Assembly (NCBI GenBank): GCA_017549335.1
Contig: JAFYVB010000036.1
Span: 1-64,000 of the forward strand
Length of the DNA stretch: 64,000 bases
DNA from: Clostridia bacterium
GTDB taxonomy: Bacteria; Bacillota; Clostridia; Christensenellales; Aristaeellaceae
Reading direction: 5' to 3'
The number at the start of each line of letters is the position of its first letter. Positions within the stretch are counted from its first letter, which is position 1. Of the stretch, positions 15,753 to 22,819 are shown one piece after another. Below the pieces are notes generated by a model that searched no databases, had not been told where the DNA came from, and saw nothing but the letters and a program-made list of their open reading frames with translations. A program made the position numbers and the translations under genes.

Positions 15753-16886
15753 ATGGAAGCGCTGTTCAGTAACTTTGCGAACTTTGACGTGCGAATGATC
15801 GTCATGTGGGCGATCGGCGGTGTTCTGATCTATCTGGCGATCAAAAAGGATATGGAACCCACGCTGCTGCTGCCGCTGGGCTTTGGCGCTATTTTGATGA
15901 ACCTCCCTGTTCCCACGGTGATGGAGGACGGAGCGCTGAAGCTGCTTTCCGGCGTTGGCAGCGAAGAGGGCGTTCTTTCTGTGTTGTTCAATGCCGGTAT
16001 CGGCAATGAGCTTTTCCCGCTGCTTCTGTTCATCGGCATCGGCGCCATGATCGACTTTGGCCCTGTGCTTTCCAACCCGAAACTGATGATCTTCGGCGGC
16101 GCGGCGCAGTTCGGTATTTTCTTTACCCTGTGCATGGCTTCCATGTTCTTTGATATCAACGACGCCGCTTCCATCGCCATCATCGGCGCGGCGGACGGCC
16201 CCACCTCCATTGCGGTTGCGATTTCGCTGGGCAGCAAATATCTGGGCGCCATCATGGTAGCCGCTTATTCCTATATGGCGCTGGTGCCTGTCATTCAGCC
16301 GCCCGTTATCAAGCTGCTGACCACCAAGAAAGAGCGCATGATCCGTATGCCCTACAAGGCGGCCAATGTAAGCAAGCGCACCCGCATTCTCTTCCCCATC
16401 ATCACCACCGTGGTGACCGGCCTGTTTGCGCCCGACGCTGTTGCGCTGGTAGGCTTTTTGATGTTCGGTAACCTGATCCGCGAGTGCGGCGTGCTCAACT
16501 CCCTGTCCGAAACCGCACAGAAGGTGCTGGCGAACCTGGTCACCATCTTCCTTGGCATCACCATCGCCAGCAAGATGCATTATTCCGAATTCTTGGCGCC
16601 CGATACCCTGCTGATCCTGGGCCTGGGTCTGATCGCCTTTATTGTGGATACCGCCGGCGGCGTGCTGTTTGCCAAGTTCCTCAACCTGTTCCTCAAGAAC
16701 AAGATCAATCCCATGATCGGCGCAGCGGGCATCTCCGCGTTCCCCATGTCCGGCCGTATCGTGCATAAGCTGGGTCTGGAGGCCGATCCTCAGAACTTCC
16801 TGCTGATGCACTCCATCGGCGTCAACGTTTCCGGTCAGATCGCGTCCGTGATCGCGGGCGGCCTGATCCTCAACTTCTTCCTGTAA
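15753..16886 (+). CDS. Sodium ion-translocating decarboxylase beta subunit, orphan paralogue
   Basis: 377 residues from the ATG at 15753, chosen because AAAGGA lies 8 bases upstream; the open frame begins at 15708 but its first 15 residues look random. Polytopic membrane protein with the beta-subunit motif AADGPTS near residue 147 and the C-terminal NFLLMHSIGVNVSGQIASV. It shares layout with oadB at 1745-2911 but has GAADGPTS where that copy has GGADGPTA. No alpha or biotin gene is adjacent; only a tiny gamma-like gene follows. It may borrow the biotin carrier encoded at 1370 or serve another carboxybiotin donor. Confidence 0.93.
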   Translation: MEALFSNFANFDVRMIVMWAIGGVLIYLAIKKDMEPTLLLPLGFGAILMNLPVPTVMEDGALKLLSGVGSEEGVLSVLFNAGIGNELFPLLLFIGIGAMIDFGPVLSNPKLMIFGGAAQFGIFFTLCMASMFFDINDAASIAIIGAADGPTSIAVAISLGSKYLGAIMVAAYSYMALVPVIQPPVIKLLTTKKERMIRMPYKAANVSKRTRILFPIITTVVTGLFAPDAVALVGFLMFGNLIRECGVLNSLSETAQKVLANLVTIFLGITIASKMHYSEFLAPDTLLILGLGLIAFIVDTAGGVLFAKFLNLFLKNKINPMIGAAGISAFPMSGRIVHKLGLEADPQNFLLMHSIGVNVSGQIASVIAGGLILNFFL

Positions 16887-16906
16887 GCTGATTAGGAGGT
16901 AAGATT

Positions 16907-17035
16907 ATGCAGTTCAATCCGGCTAATTTCCTGAGCAATCTGAAGTACATGGGTCTTGGCATGCTGGGCATCTTCATTGTAATCGGTATCATTGTGGGCG
17001 TTGTTGTGGGCCTCAATAAAGTGACCAAGGAATAA
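16907..17035 (+). CDS. 42-residue membrane protein, gamma-subunit-like
   Basis: MQFNPANFLSNLKYMGLGML begins a 42-residue protein with one membrane helix (~17-36, Gly/Ile/Val-rich) and a basic end LNKVTKE. AGGAGGT lies 7 bases before the ATG, 20 bp after the orphan beta subunit and before a terminator, so it is a genuine translated unit. By position and topology it corresponds to the gamma subunit, but it lacks the Ala/Pro linker and zinc-binding tail. I treat it as a minimal gamma-like partner; the sequence is too short to prove homology. Confidence 0.8.
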   Translation: MQFNPANFLSNLKYMGLGMLGIFIVIGIIVGVVVGLNKVTKE

Positions 17036-17049
17036 TTGCACAGAAAAAG

Positions 17050-17077
17050 AGCCAAGCCGTAAAAACACGGCTTGGCT
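17050..17077. terminator. Shared terminator between converging genes
   Basis: Perfect arms AGCCAAGCCGT (17050-17060) and its complement (17067-17077) with a 6-base A-rich loop; the minus-strand gene stops at 17080. Confidence 0.8.
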
Positions 17078-17079
17078 TT

Positions 17080-17490
17080 CTAATTTGTCGAATACCTGAT
17101 TTGCTTATCAAGGAAAACGGGCTTGGAGCGGTCATCTGCTTCGAATGTGGAATGATCCACACGGATAAACGCGCTGCCCACTTCTGAATCAAGGTACGGA
17201 ACGATATCGGGATCGTAATTGCAAACGGTGTTGAGGGCAAAAATGTGATGGTTGCGGGCATCGCTCATATAGGCGTCGTCTTCGTTCCCCGCAAGAAACA
17301 CCCAGCCGCTGTCGGGATTGCCTGTAGTGGGCTCATCCCGGTACATATACCCAACCTTGTAGCCCTCCTTGGTGATACGGTCGGATACAATGCAGCCCTG
17401 CGGGCCTTGCCAATGAATAAGCTGCCGCACTTCGATCAGAAGAAAACCGTCCTTGGTTCTGTTTGTCTTTTCCTTTCCGAAAAGTCCCAT
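17080..17490 (-). CDS. DUF2185 (Imm33-like) protein
   Basis: 136 residues matching the DUF2185/immunity-protein-33 pattern: GCIVSDRITKEGYKVGYMYR, DSGWVFLAGNEDDAYM, then LNTVCNYDPDIVPYLDSEVG and SAFIRVD. This domain is found alone in many Firmicutes and as a polymorphic-toxin immunity protein in others; no toxin gene is visible here. It starts 12 bp after the radical SAM gene on the same strand, with GGAGGAGCAC just before its start, so the two are co-transcribed. Function unknown. Confidence 0.8.
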   Translation of the reverse strand: MGLFGKEKTNRTKDGFLLIEVRQLIHWQGPQGCIVSDRITKEGYKVGYMYRDEPTTGNPDSGWVFLAGNEDDAYMSDARNHHIFALNTVCNYDPDIVPYLDSEVGSAFIRVDHSTFEADDRSKPVFLDKQIRYSTN

Positions 17491-17502
17491 GTGCTCCTCC
17501 TG

Positions 17503-18633
17503 TCAAAACAGCATGCTCATATCGCCCGGGCGGTAGCCTTCGGGCAGGTCTTCCTCTTCCACAAATTCGAAATCGGGATCCATCAGCGTGGGCAGGAAGG
17601 CTTCGTAGGGCGTTTTGTCAAATTCACAGCCGTAATTGCTGGCGCCAAACCATGCGCCTTCCTTGGCGCGCAGGTTGAGATCTCTTGCAAACTTGGTGCG
17701 GTTGGAGCAGTCATGCACCACGATAGGCCAGCTTTCGTCATCGGCGATCTTCATGAATTTCAGCGTCAGCTCGCGGCTCCAGATGGGGGATACGTAGCCG
17801 TGGCGCGCCATGTACATGGGTTCGTTTTCATAATTGCCGATGTTATTGGGGTTCAGGTGCAGCTCGGCGCAGTTGATAAAATCAAGCCCTGTGGCGAAAA
17901 TCTTTTCCTTTTTTGTAAAGAACTGCTCAAAGAAATCGGGGGTCATGGGCGTTTCGATGCCGATGCGGGGGATATACTTTTTGGCGATCGCCATGTTTTC
18001 GATCACCTTATCGGCGCAGTTGGTGCCGCCCAGATTGAAGCGCAGCTCGTCAAGCCCCGCTTCGCCCAAGGCCTTGAGGTTTTCCTCAGTACACAAAAGA
18101 CCGTTGGTATACATATGCTGATGGATGTCGGCTTCACTGAATTTTTTGACGATCGGGTAGTACTTTTCGATCTCCATGAAGGGCTCCAGATAGACGTAGG
18201 AAATGCCCGTGGGCTTGTTGCCCATGCTCAGCAGCAGATCGATATCTTCCACGCGGAATTTGGTGCCGCCGATCTCCCACATGCCCTCGCCAATGGGCGG
18301 GATGCAGTGAAGCTCGCCGTAGTTATAGCAGAATTTGCACTGAATGTTGCATTTGTTGGTTTTGCGGATGGCAGAAAGCCCCGTGCCTGTGAGACAGGAT
18401 CGGCAGCCGGCGGGGAAATCCTTCTCATCGCCCACATACAGCGTGCGCCCGGCCAGGGATTTGAGATGCTTGATCTCGTTCATCAGCTTCTGCTGACGCG
18501 CTTCCTCCGCCAGTTCGATCTGGGACAGCACGGCATAAACGATCTCCTGCTGATAGGGCATCAGCACTTCGTCTTCAGGCAGCTGGGCAAAAAAGTTAAA
18601 CCACATCAGGGCGTCTTTCTTGGAAATTTTCAT
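17503..18633 (-). CDS. Radical SAM protein of unknown substrate
   Basis: 376 residues from the ATG at 18633, supported by GGAGG 6 bases upstream (the frame extends to 18660). The [4Fe-4S]/SAM motif is C95-x3-C99-x2-C102 (KCNIQCKFCYN), preceded by another pair C77/C80 in AGCRSC. A GNKPTGISYVYLEPFMEIE segment and HMYTNGLL follow the usual radical SAM strand order. The C-terminal third (YGCEFDKTPYEAF) has no recognised domain. Not a known maturase. The linked DUF2185 gene may be a partner or target, which is inference. A TATAAT-like -10 box is present upstream near 18663-18668, with no good -35 box. Confidence 0.85.
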   Translation of the reverse strand: MKISKKDALMWFNFFAQLPEDEVLMPYQQEIVYAVLSQIELAEEARQQKLMNEIKHLKSLAGRTLYVGDEKDFPAGCRSCLTGTGLSAIRKTNKCNIQCKFCYNYGELHCIPPIGEGMWEIGGTKFRVEDIDLLLSMGNKPTGISYVYLEPFMEIEKYYPIVKKFSEADIHQHMYTNGLLCTEENLKALGEAGLDELRFNLGGTNCADKVIENMAIAKKYIPRIGIETPMTPDFFEQFFTKKEKIFATGLDFINCAELHLNPNNIGNYENEPMYMARHGYVSPIWSRELTLKFMKIADDESWPIVVHDCSNRTKFARDLNLRAKEGAWFGASNYGCEFDKTPYEAFLPTLMDPDFEFVEEEDLPEGYRPGDMSMLF

Positions 18634-18684
18634 GGGTTCCTCCGAAAAGTGAGTTTGCATATGCTATTATAGCGGAAAATGCAG

Positions 18685-18718
18685 AAAAACGCCACCCCAA
18701 AGCGAAAATTGGGATGGC
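18685..18718 (-). terminator. Terminator after the XRE gene
   Basis: Arms 18709-18718 and 18691-18700 (one G-T pair) with an 8-base loop, T-run at 18689-18685 on the minus strand. Separates the XRE gene from the radical SAM gene. Confidence 0.8.
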
Positions 18719-18719
18719 G

Positions 18720-19016
18720 TCATTTTTTGTTTTGATTATCCAGCAGGAAGGCTTTAAAACGCTGCAGAGCGGAATGGTTTTCGGGGGTGAGAGGATCGTC
18801 TTTGCGGAAGAGGGGATCGTCATCGGTCAATCCCAGCAGAAAATCCGAAGATGCGCTGTACATACGGCAGATGGCGACAAGCAGTTCGTGGCTGGGATCG
18901 CTTTTGTCCTGCTCCCATGATTGCACGGTGGATACGGAAACTTTCAGCAATTCTGCAAGCTGCTGTTGTGTGTGTTTGTGATCTTTGCGTATTTCTTTCA
19001 GCCGTTCACCGATCAA
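18720..19016 (-). CDS. XRE-family (Cro/CI-type) transcriptional regulator
   Basis: 98 residues. Helix-turn-helix at ~5-58: IGERLKEIRKDHKHTQQQLAELLKVSVSTVQSWEQ, followed by LLVAICRMYSASSDFLLGLTDD, the standard HTH_3 ending, then a ~35-residue tail. The start is TTG at 19016-19014, with AAGGAGGG 8 bases upstream; an overlapping ATG at 19022 is in another frame and closes at once. The gene stands alone between its own terminator and a divergent gene, so it may control itself and the divergent zinc-ribbon membrane protein (inference). Confidence 0.92.
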   Translation of the reverse strand: MIGERLKEIRKDHKHTQQQLAELLKVSVSTVQSWEQDKSDPSHELLVAICRMYSASSDFLLGLTDDDPLFRKDDPLTPENHSALQRFKAFLLDNQNKK

Positions 19017-19082
19017 AGTGCATCCCTCCTTTGATATAAGTATAACTTTCTTCGGAGTTTATGCGAAAATATCGTAAATATC

Positions 19083-19111
19083 TTGCGAATTATTAAATAA
19101 TATGATAAGAT
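19083..19111 (+). promoter_or_regulatory. Possible promoter of the zinc-ribbon membrane protein gene
   Basis: TTGCGA (19083-19088), 17 bp, TAAGAT (19106-19111) in a very AT-rich stretch divergent from the XRE gene. Confidence 0.4.
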
Positions 19112-19169
19112 AAATACGATAAAAACGCAGAATGCGGAAGAAACTTACGAGAATAATGGAGGAGATTGT

Positions 19170-19556
19170 ATGGAAGTGCCTGAAGGAAAATGGAAGTGTC
19201 CTGATTGCGGAGGTTTTGTAGACCTTAACGAAATAGTGTGTCCTAATTGCGCTGTGCAAACCCATGAGGAGAAGCAGGAGGAAGATACTAAAAAAACAGT
19301 TACCGACGGAAGCTGGGCGGCAAAGTTTATGAAAGGTCTTACGGCTTTTCTTTGGATTGGCGGTTTGCTGGCAGCAATCGGACTCAGTCTTGATACATCG
19401 GGGTATGGCACAACGTTCAGTTTCTCTGCCTTCCTGATCTACGCATCGGTTTATTTTATTCTGGGCGGGATGACTCTTTGCGCATCAGAGCTTTTGGATA
19501 ATGTTCATAGGATGGCCAAAGACATACGTCAAATCAGATCAAAAATAGAAGAGTAA
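19170..19556 (+). CDS. Zinc-ribbon membrane protein
   Basis: 128 residues: a zinc ribbon WKCPDCGGFVDLNEIVCPNC (~8-27; four Cys in two C-x2-C pairs), an acidic linker, two hydrophobic segments (~57-72 and ~82-103) and a basic, possibly coiled-coil tail. GGAGGAG lies 7-8 bases before the ATG. No enzymatic signature. Proteins of this kind are usually small membrane sensors or scaffolds. Divergent from an XRE gene and immediately followed by a terminator, so it is a single-gene unit. Function unknown. Confidence 0.75.
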   Translation: MEVPEGKWKCPDCGGFVDLNEIVCPNCAVQTHEEKQEEDTKKTVTDGSWAAKFMKGLTAFLWIGGLLAAIGLSLDTSGYGTTFSFSAFLIYASVYFILGGMTLCASELLDNVHRMAKDIRQIRSKIEE

Positions 19557-19559
19557 AGA

Positions 19560-19592
19560 AAAAGCACTTCTCGATTTGAGAAGTGCTTTTTT
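19560..19592 (+). terminator. Terminator of the zinc-ribbon gene
   Basis: Perfect arms 19560-19572 (AAAAGCACTTCTC) and 19578-19590, loop GATTT, T-run to 19592. Confidence 0.92.
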
Positions 19593-19618
19593 GATGGAAG
19601 GAACGCGCTCGCGGAGCG

Positions 19619-19787
19619 CTACACCTCATCCGACACGGCTTTGCCGTGCCACCTTCCCCTCAAGGGGAAGGCAAGAGGGACTGAAATCCAGCAATTGTTT
19701 TTTGTTAACAAAATAATTAACAGAAAGCAATCCTTGGCTTCCCCTTGAGGGGAAGCTGTCGCCCGAAGGGTGACTGATGAGGTGTAG
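19619..19787. repeat. 169-bp fold-back (MITE-like) element
   Basis: Perfect 12-bp terminal inverted repeats CTACACCTCATC (19619-19630) and GATGAGGTGTAG (19776-19787). Inside lie two further palindromes, a CCTTCCCC/GGGGAAGG pair near 19652-19671 and GCTTCCCC/GGGGAAGC near 19737-19756, around an AT-rich core. No reading frame. This is the architecture of small non-autonomous repeats common in gut Clostridia. No second copy was noticed in the window. Confidence 0.8.
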
Positions 19788-19810
19788 CCGCTGTAAGCGG
19801 CGTTGTCCTC

Positions 19811-20143
19811 TTACAGACTCAGCAGCCCCGAAACCAGCAGGAAATCATCAAACACCGGCCAGAAATTGTTGAGAAGCTCGGCGTATTGGAGGGCTTTTTC
19901 GTCATCGGGATCAAAGCGCTCGCACAGCTGATCCAGCATGAATTCCACGGCTTCGTCTTCGTCAAATTCGCCGTCGGCGCTGTCGCCGTCGCTGAGCGCG
20001 CCGCAGGCGTGCAGATAATCCACAGCAGCGTCCACCAGCGCGGGGCACAGGAAGGGCGATTCGGAGGCGAGCTTTTTCAGCGGCAGTTTCTTCAGCAGAT
20101 ACTGCGCAGCTGCCTGCTTGTCAAGACCCAGCATTTCAGCCAT
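19811..20143 (-). CDS. Small acidic hypothetical protein downstream of pepF
   Basis: 110 residues, acidic, predicted all-helical, with a low-complexity acidic stretch DGDSADGEFDEDEAVEFM (~52-69). No family recognised and no membrane segment. Its ATG overlaps the stop of pepF by one base (TAATG), so it is translationally coupled to the peptidase and is probably genuine. It could be a small regulator or chaperone of PepF, but nothing beyond linkage supports this. No terminator precedes the fold-back repeat at 19787. Confidence 0.7.
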   Translation of the reverse strand: MAEMLGLDKQAAAQYLLKKLPLKKLASESPFLCPALVDAAVDYLHACGALSDGDSADGEFDEDEAVEFMLDQLCERFDPDDEKALQYAELLNNFWPVFDDFLLVSGLLSL

Positions 20144-21927
20144 TACAGCAGCGCCTCCAGCTTGTCCACGGTATCGGCAAAGACCTTGAGGGCGTCCTGC
20201 ACGGTGGCGGGATCTTCCATATCCACGCCCGCGAACTTGAGGGCTTCAAGGGGCGGTACGCTGCCGCCGGCGCTGAGGAAGCGATAGTAATCCTTGACGG
20301 CGGGATCGCCCTCGGTCATGATGCGGTTGGCAATGTACACGGCGGCGGAGAAGCCGGTGGCATACTTGTATACGTAGAAGGAACGGTAGAAGTGGGGGAT
20401 GCGCATCCATTCGTGACGCACGCAGTCATCGATGACGCACTCGCCGCCGTAGTACTTTTCGTTCAGTTCGTAATGCACCTTGCTGAGGGTATCGGCGGTC
20501 AGCGGGATGCCGTTTTCCTCCATGCGATGGCTTTCGCGCTCGAAGGCGGCGAACATGGTCTGGCGGAAGACCGTGCCGCGGAACTCTTCCAGCAGCTGGT
20601 TGGCAAGGAAAGCACTGGCCTTCTTGTCATCCTTGTATTCGTTCATCAGCGCGTGCATCAGCAGCATTTCGTTGCAGGTGGAGGCAACCTCCGCCACGAA
20701 CAGGGAATAGCCCGCCTTGGCATAGGGCAGCGCTTCGTTGCTGTGATAGGTATGCATGGCGTGACCCAGTTCATGAGCCAGCGTCATGGCGCCGTTCAGG
20801 TTATCGGTATGGTTGAGCAGCACGTAGGGATGGGAATCATACACGCCCCAGGAGTAAGCGCCGGAGTGCTTGCCTTCGTTTTCGTATACGTCGATCCAGC
20901 CCTCGTTATAGGCCTTGTCCAAAAGTTCGGCATAGCGTTTGCCCAGGGGCTTGAGGCCCTTTTTGACCACCTCAAAGGCCTCGGGGTAGGTCATTTCCAT
21001 ATCGAAATCGCTGACCATGGGAACATACAGATCGTACAGGTGCAATTCGTCCACACCCAGTGCCTTTTTGCGCAGCTTGAGATATTTCTGCATGGCGGGC
21101 AGCGCGGCTTCCACGCTGGAAAGCAGGTTGTCATACACCTTTACGGGGATGCGGTCGGGATGCAGGGAGGCTTCCACAGCGCTGTTAAAGCCGCGGACGC
21201 GAGCACCGAAAACATCCTTTTTTACGTTGGCGCGGTAGGTGGTGGAAATGGTGGAGCGGAAGTCGGCATACATTTTCATCATGCCTTCGTAAGCACCCTT
21301 GCGAGCGTCGCGGTTGCGGGAATGCAGCAGGCGGCTGAAGGTGGCGCCGGTGAGCTTGACGTCGCTGCCGTCTTCATCCTTGACGGTGGCCTTGGGCATA
21401 TCCACGTCAGTGAGCATGGTGAAGATGTTGTGGGAGGCGCCCATGACCTCGCCGGCCATGGCCAGCAGCTTTTCCTGTTCGGCAGGCAGGGTATGGGGCT
21501 TGTCGCGCAGGATGTCCTCGATGAATACGCTGTATTCGTCAAAGTCGGGATCCTTCATCATATCGGTAAGCGTTTCCTCGGGCAGCGCCAGCAGCTCGGG
21601 CTGCAGGAAAGCACTGGCGCCTGCGGCGCGGGCGGCCAAACCCTGTACACGGGTGAGCAGCAGCTGCGCTTCGCTGTCGCCGCCGTCCTCGTCCGAGCGC
21701 ATACGGGCATAGGTGAACAGCGGTTCGATCATGCGCGTGCCTTCAAAATTCATGCGGATGGCCTTGCGGGGATCCTCCGCCACATGTCCCTGACAGGCAG
21801 AAAAGACTTCCAGCGCTTTTTCGGCTTTTTCAAACAGCGCATCAAAGGCTTCGGTACCGTTCAGGATGTCATTAAGGTTCCACATCCACTTGGGATCCAT
21901 TTCGCAGCGTTTTTTCAACTGACTCAT
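20143..21927 (-). CDS. pepF: Oligoendopeptidase F (M3 family)
   Basis: Cytoplasmic zinc metallopeptidase that cuts short peptides. 594 residues from the ATG at 21927 (GGAGG 6 bases upstream; a TTG two codons earlier overlaps the ribosome site). Zinc motif in LAHELGHAMHTYHS near residues 380-395: H-E-x2-H, with the third ligand Glu in VAEVASTCNEMLL. The C-terminal EGDPAVKDYYRFLSAGGS is conserved in the M3B family. A 110-residue acidic protein gene is coupled downstream. No clear promoter was found in 21934-22060. Confidence 0.95.
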   Translation of the reverse strand: MSQLKKRCEMDPKWMWNLNDILNGTEAFDALFEKAEKALEVFSACQGHVAEDPRKAIRMNFEGTRMIEPLFTYARMRSDEDGGDSEAQLLLTRVQGLAARAAGASAFLQPELLALPEETLTDMMKDPDFDEYSVFIEDILRDKPHTLPAEQEKLLAMAGEVMGASHNIFTMLTDVDMPKATVKDEDGSDVKLTGATFSRLLHSRNRDARKGAYEGMMKMYADFRSTISTTYRANVKKDVFGARVRGFNSAVEASLHPDRIPVKVYDNLLSSVEAALPAMQKYLKLRKKALGVDELHLYDLYVPMVSDFDMEMTYPEAFEVVKKGLKPLGKRYAELLDKAYNEGWIDVYENEGKHSGAYSWGVYDSHPYVLLNHTDNLNGAMTLAHELGHAMHTYHSNEALPYAKAGYSLFVAEVASTCNEMLLMHALMNEYKDDKKASAFLANQLLEEFRGTVFRQTMFAAFERESHRMEENGIPLTADTLSKVHYELNEKYYGGECVIDDCVRHEWMRIPHFYRSFYVYKYATGFSAAVYIANRIMTEGDPAVKDYYRFLSAGGSVPPLEALKFAGVDMEDPATVQDALKVFADTVDKLEALL

Positions 21928-22071
21928 ATTCAACCTCCATATAAACGGGTATAGTTACAGTAGTCCCTGTCAATGTAACACGGCTGCGGGTGGCTGTCAA
22001 GCGCGGATAAGTGCGAAATTGCGGGAAATAGTGAAAGACTGCGCAAAGAAACGCGCAACGACGCTCAGCAC

Positions 22072-22100
22072 TTGAAAATTCATGGAAAATGCAGTATAAT
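22072..22100 (+). promoter_or_regulatory. Promoter upstream of the DUF2461 gene
   Basis: TTGAAA (22072-22077), 17 bp, TATAAT (22095-22100). Confidence 0.75.
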
Positions 22101-22132
22101 TCAGATTGGGTAAGTGTAATCATGGAGGTTGT

Positions 22133-22819
22133 ATGTTTCAGGGATTTAATGCAGATCTTCTTTCCTTCTGCGCCGACATTCGCTTTAACAACAACAAGGC
22201 TTTTATGGATGCGCACAGGCAGGAATACTATCAGAAGATGCGCGATCCGTATTATGAATTCATCCGTGAGTTAGCACCCGCGATGCTGAAGATCGATGGC
22301 GATATGGAGGTAAGACCCCACAAGTGTCTTTCCCGTATCAACCGCGATACGCGTTACTCCAAGGATAAATCGCCCTACCGCGATCATCACTGGGTGGCCT
22401 TCCGCCGGGCGGCGGCACCCAAGGACGGCATGCCCTTTTTCTGGTTTGAGATCCGGCTGGAGGAGATCAGCTGGGGGCTTGGTGTATGGGGTGAAAACAG
22501 AAATCTATTCGACGCGCTGCGCCGCAGAATGGAAGCCGATCCCAAAGAGATGCAGCGCATCATGCAGATGGTAAGCGACAGCGGCTTTGCTGCGGACGGT
22601 CATCGCTGGAAAAAGATGAAGCCGCCTGCCGGACTTCCGGTATCGCTTGCGCCCATCTATAATGTCAAAACACTTTTCTTTGAAAAGCAGAACATCGATC
22701 CAAAGTGGATTTTTGAACCGTCCATCGTGCAGCGCGTGGCTAAGGATTTTGAAGCTCTGACGCCTGTGTGGAAGCTGCTGCGGGGACTGAGTGATTTAGG
22801 GGAGGAAATAAACGTATGA
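22133..22819 (+). CDS. DUF2461 family protein
   Basis: 228 residues from the ATG at 22133, with GGAGG 5 bases upstream (the open frame starts at 22106). The family pattern is clear: FNNNKAFMDAHRQEYY near the start, SRINRDTRYSKDKSPYRDHHW in the middle (conserved R-D-x-R-F/Y-S-K-D-K-x-P-Y) and SWGLGVWGEN. Biochemical role unknown. Its last codons overlap the start of the phosphohexomutase gene by 4 bp, so it leads an operon with carbohydrate enzymes. Confidence 0.88.
   Translation: MFQGFNADLLSFCADIRFNNNKAFMDAHRQEYYQKMRDPYYEFIRELAPAMLKIDGDMEVRPHKCLSRINRDTRYSKDKSPYRDHHWVAFRRAAAPKDGMPFFWFEIRLEEISWGLGVWGENRNLFDALRRRMEADPKEMQRIMQMVSDSGFAADGHRWKKMKPPAGLPVSLAPIYNVKTLFFEKQNIDPKWIFEPSIVQRVAKDFEALTPVWKLLRGLSDLGEEINV

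Noticed and set aside
20392-21954. 520-codon open frame on the plus strand
   Set aside because: Antisense to pepF, whose zinc motif and length are complete.
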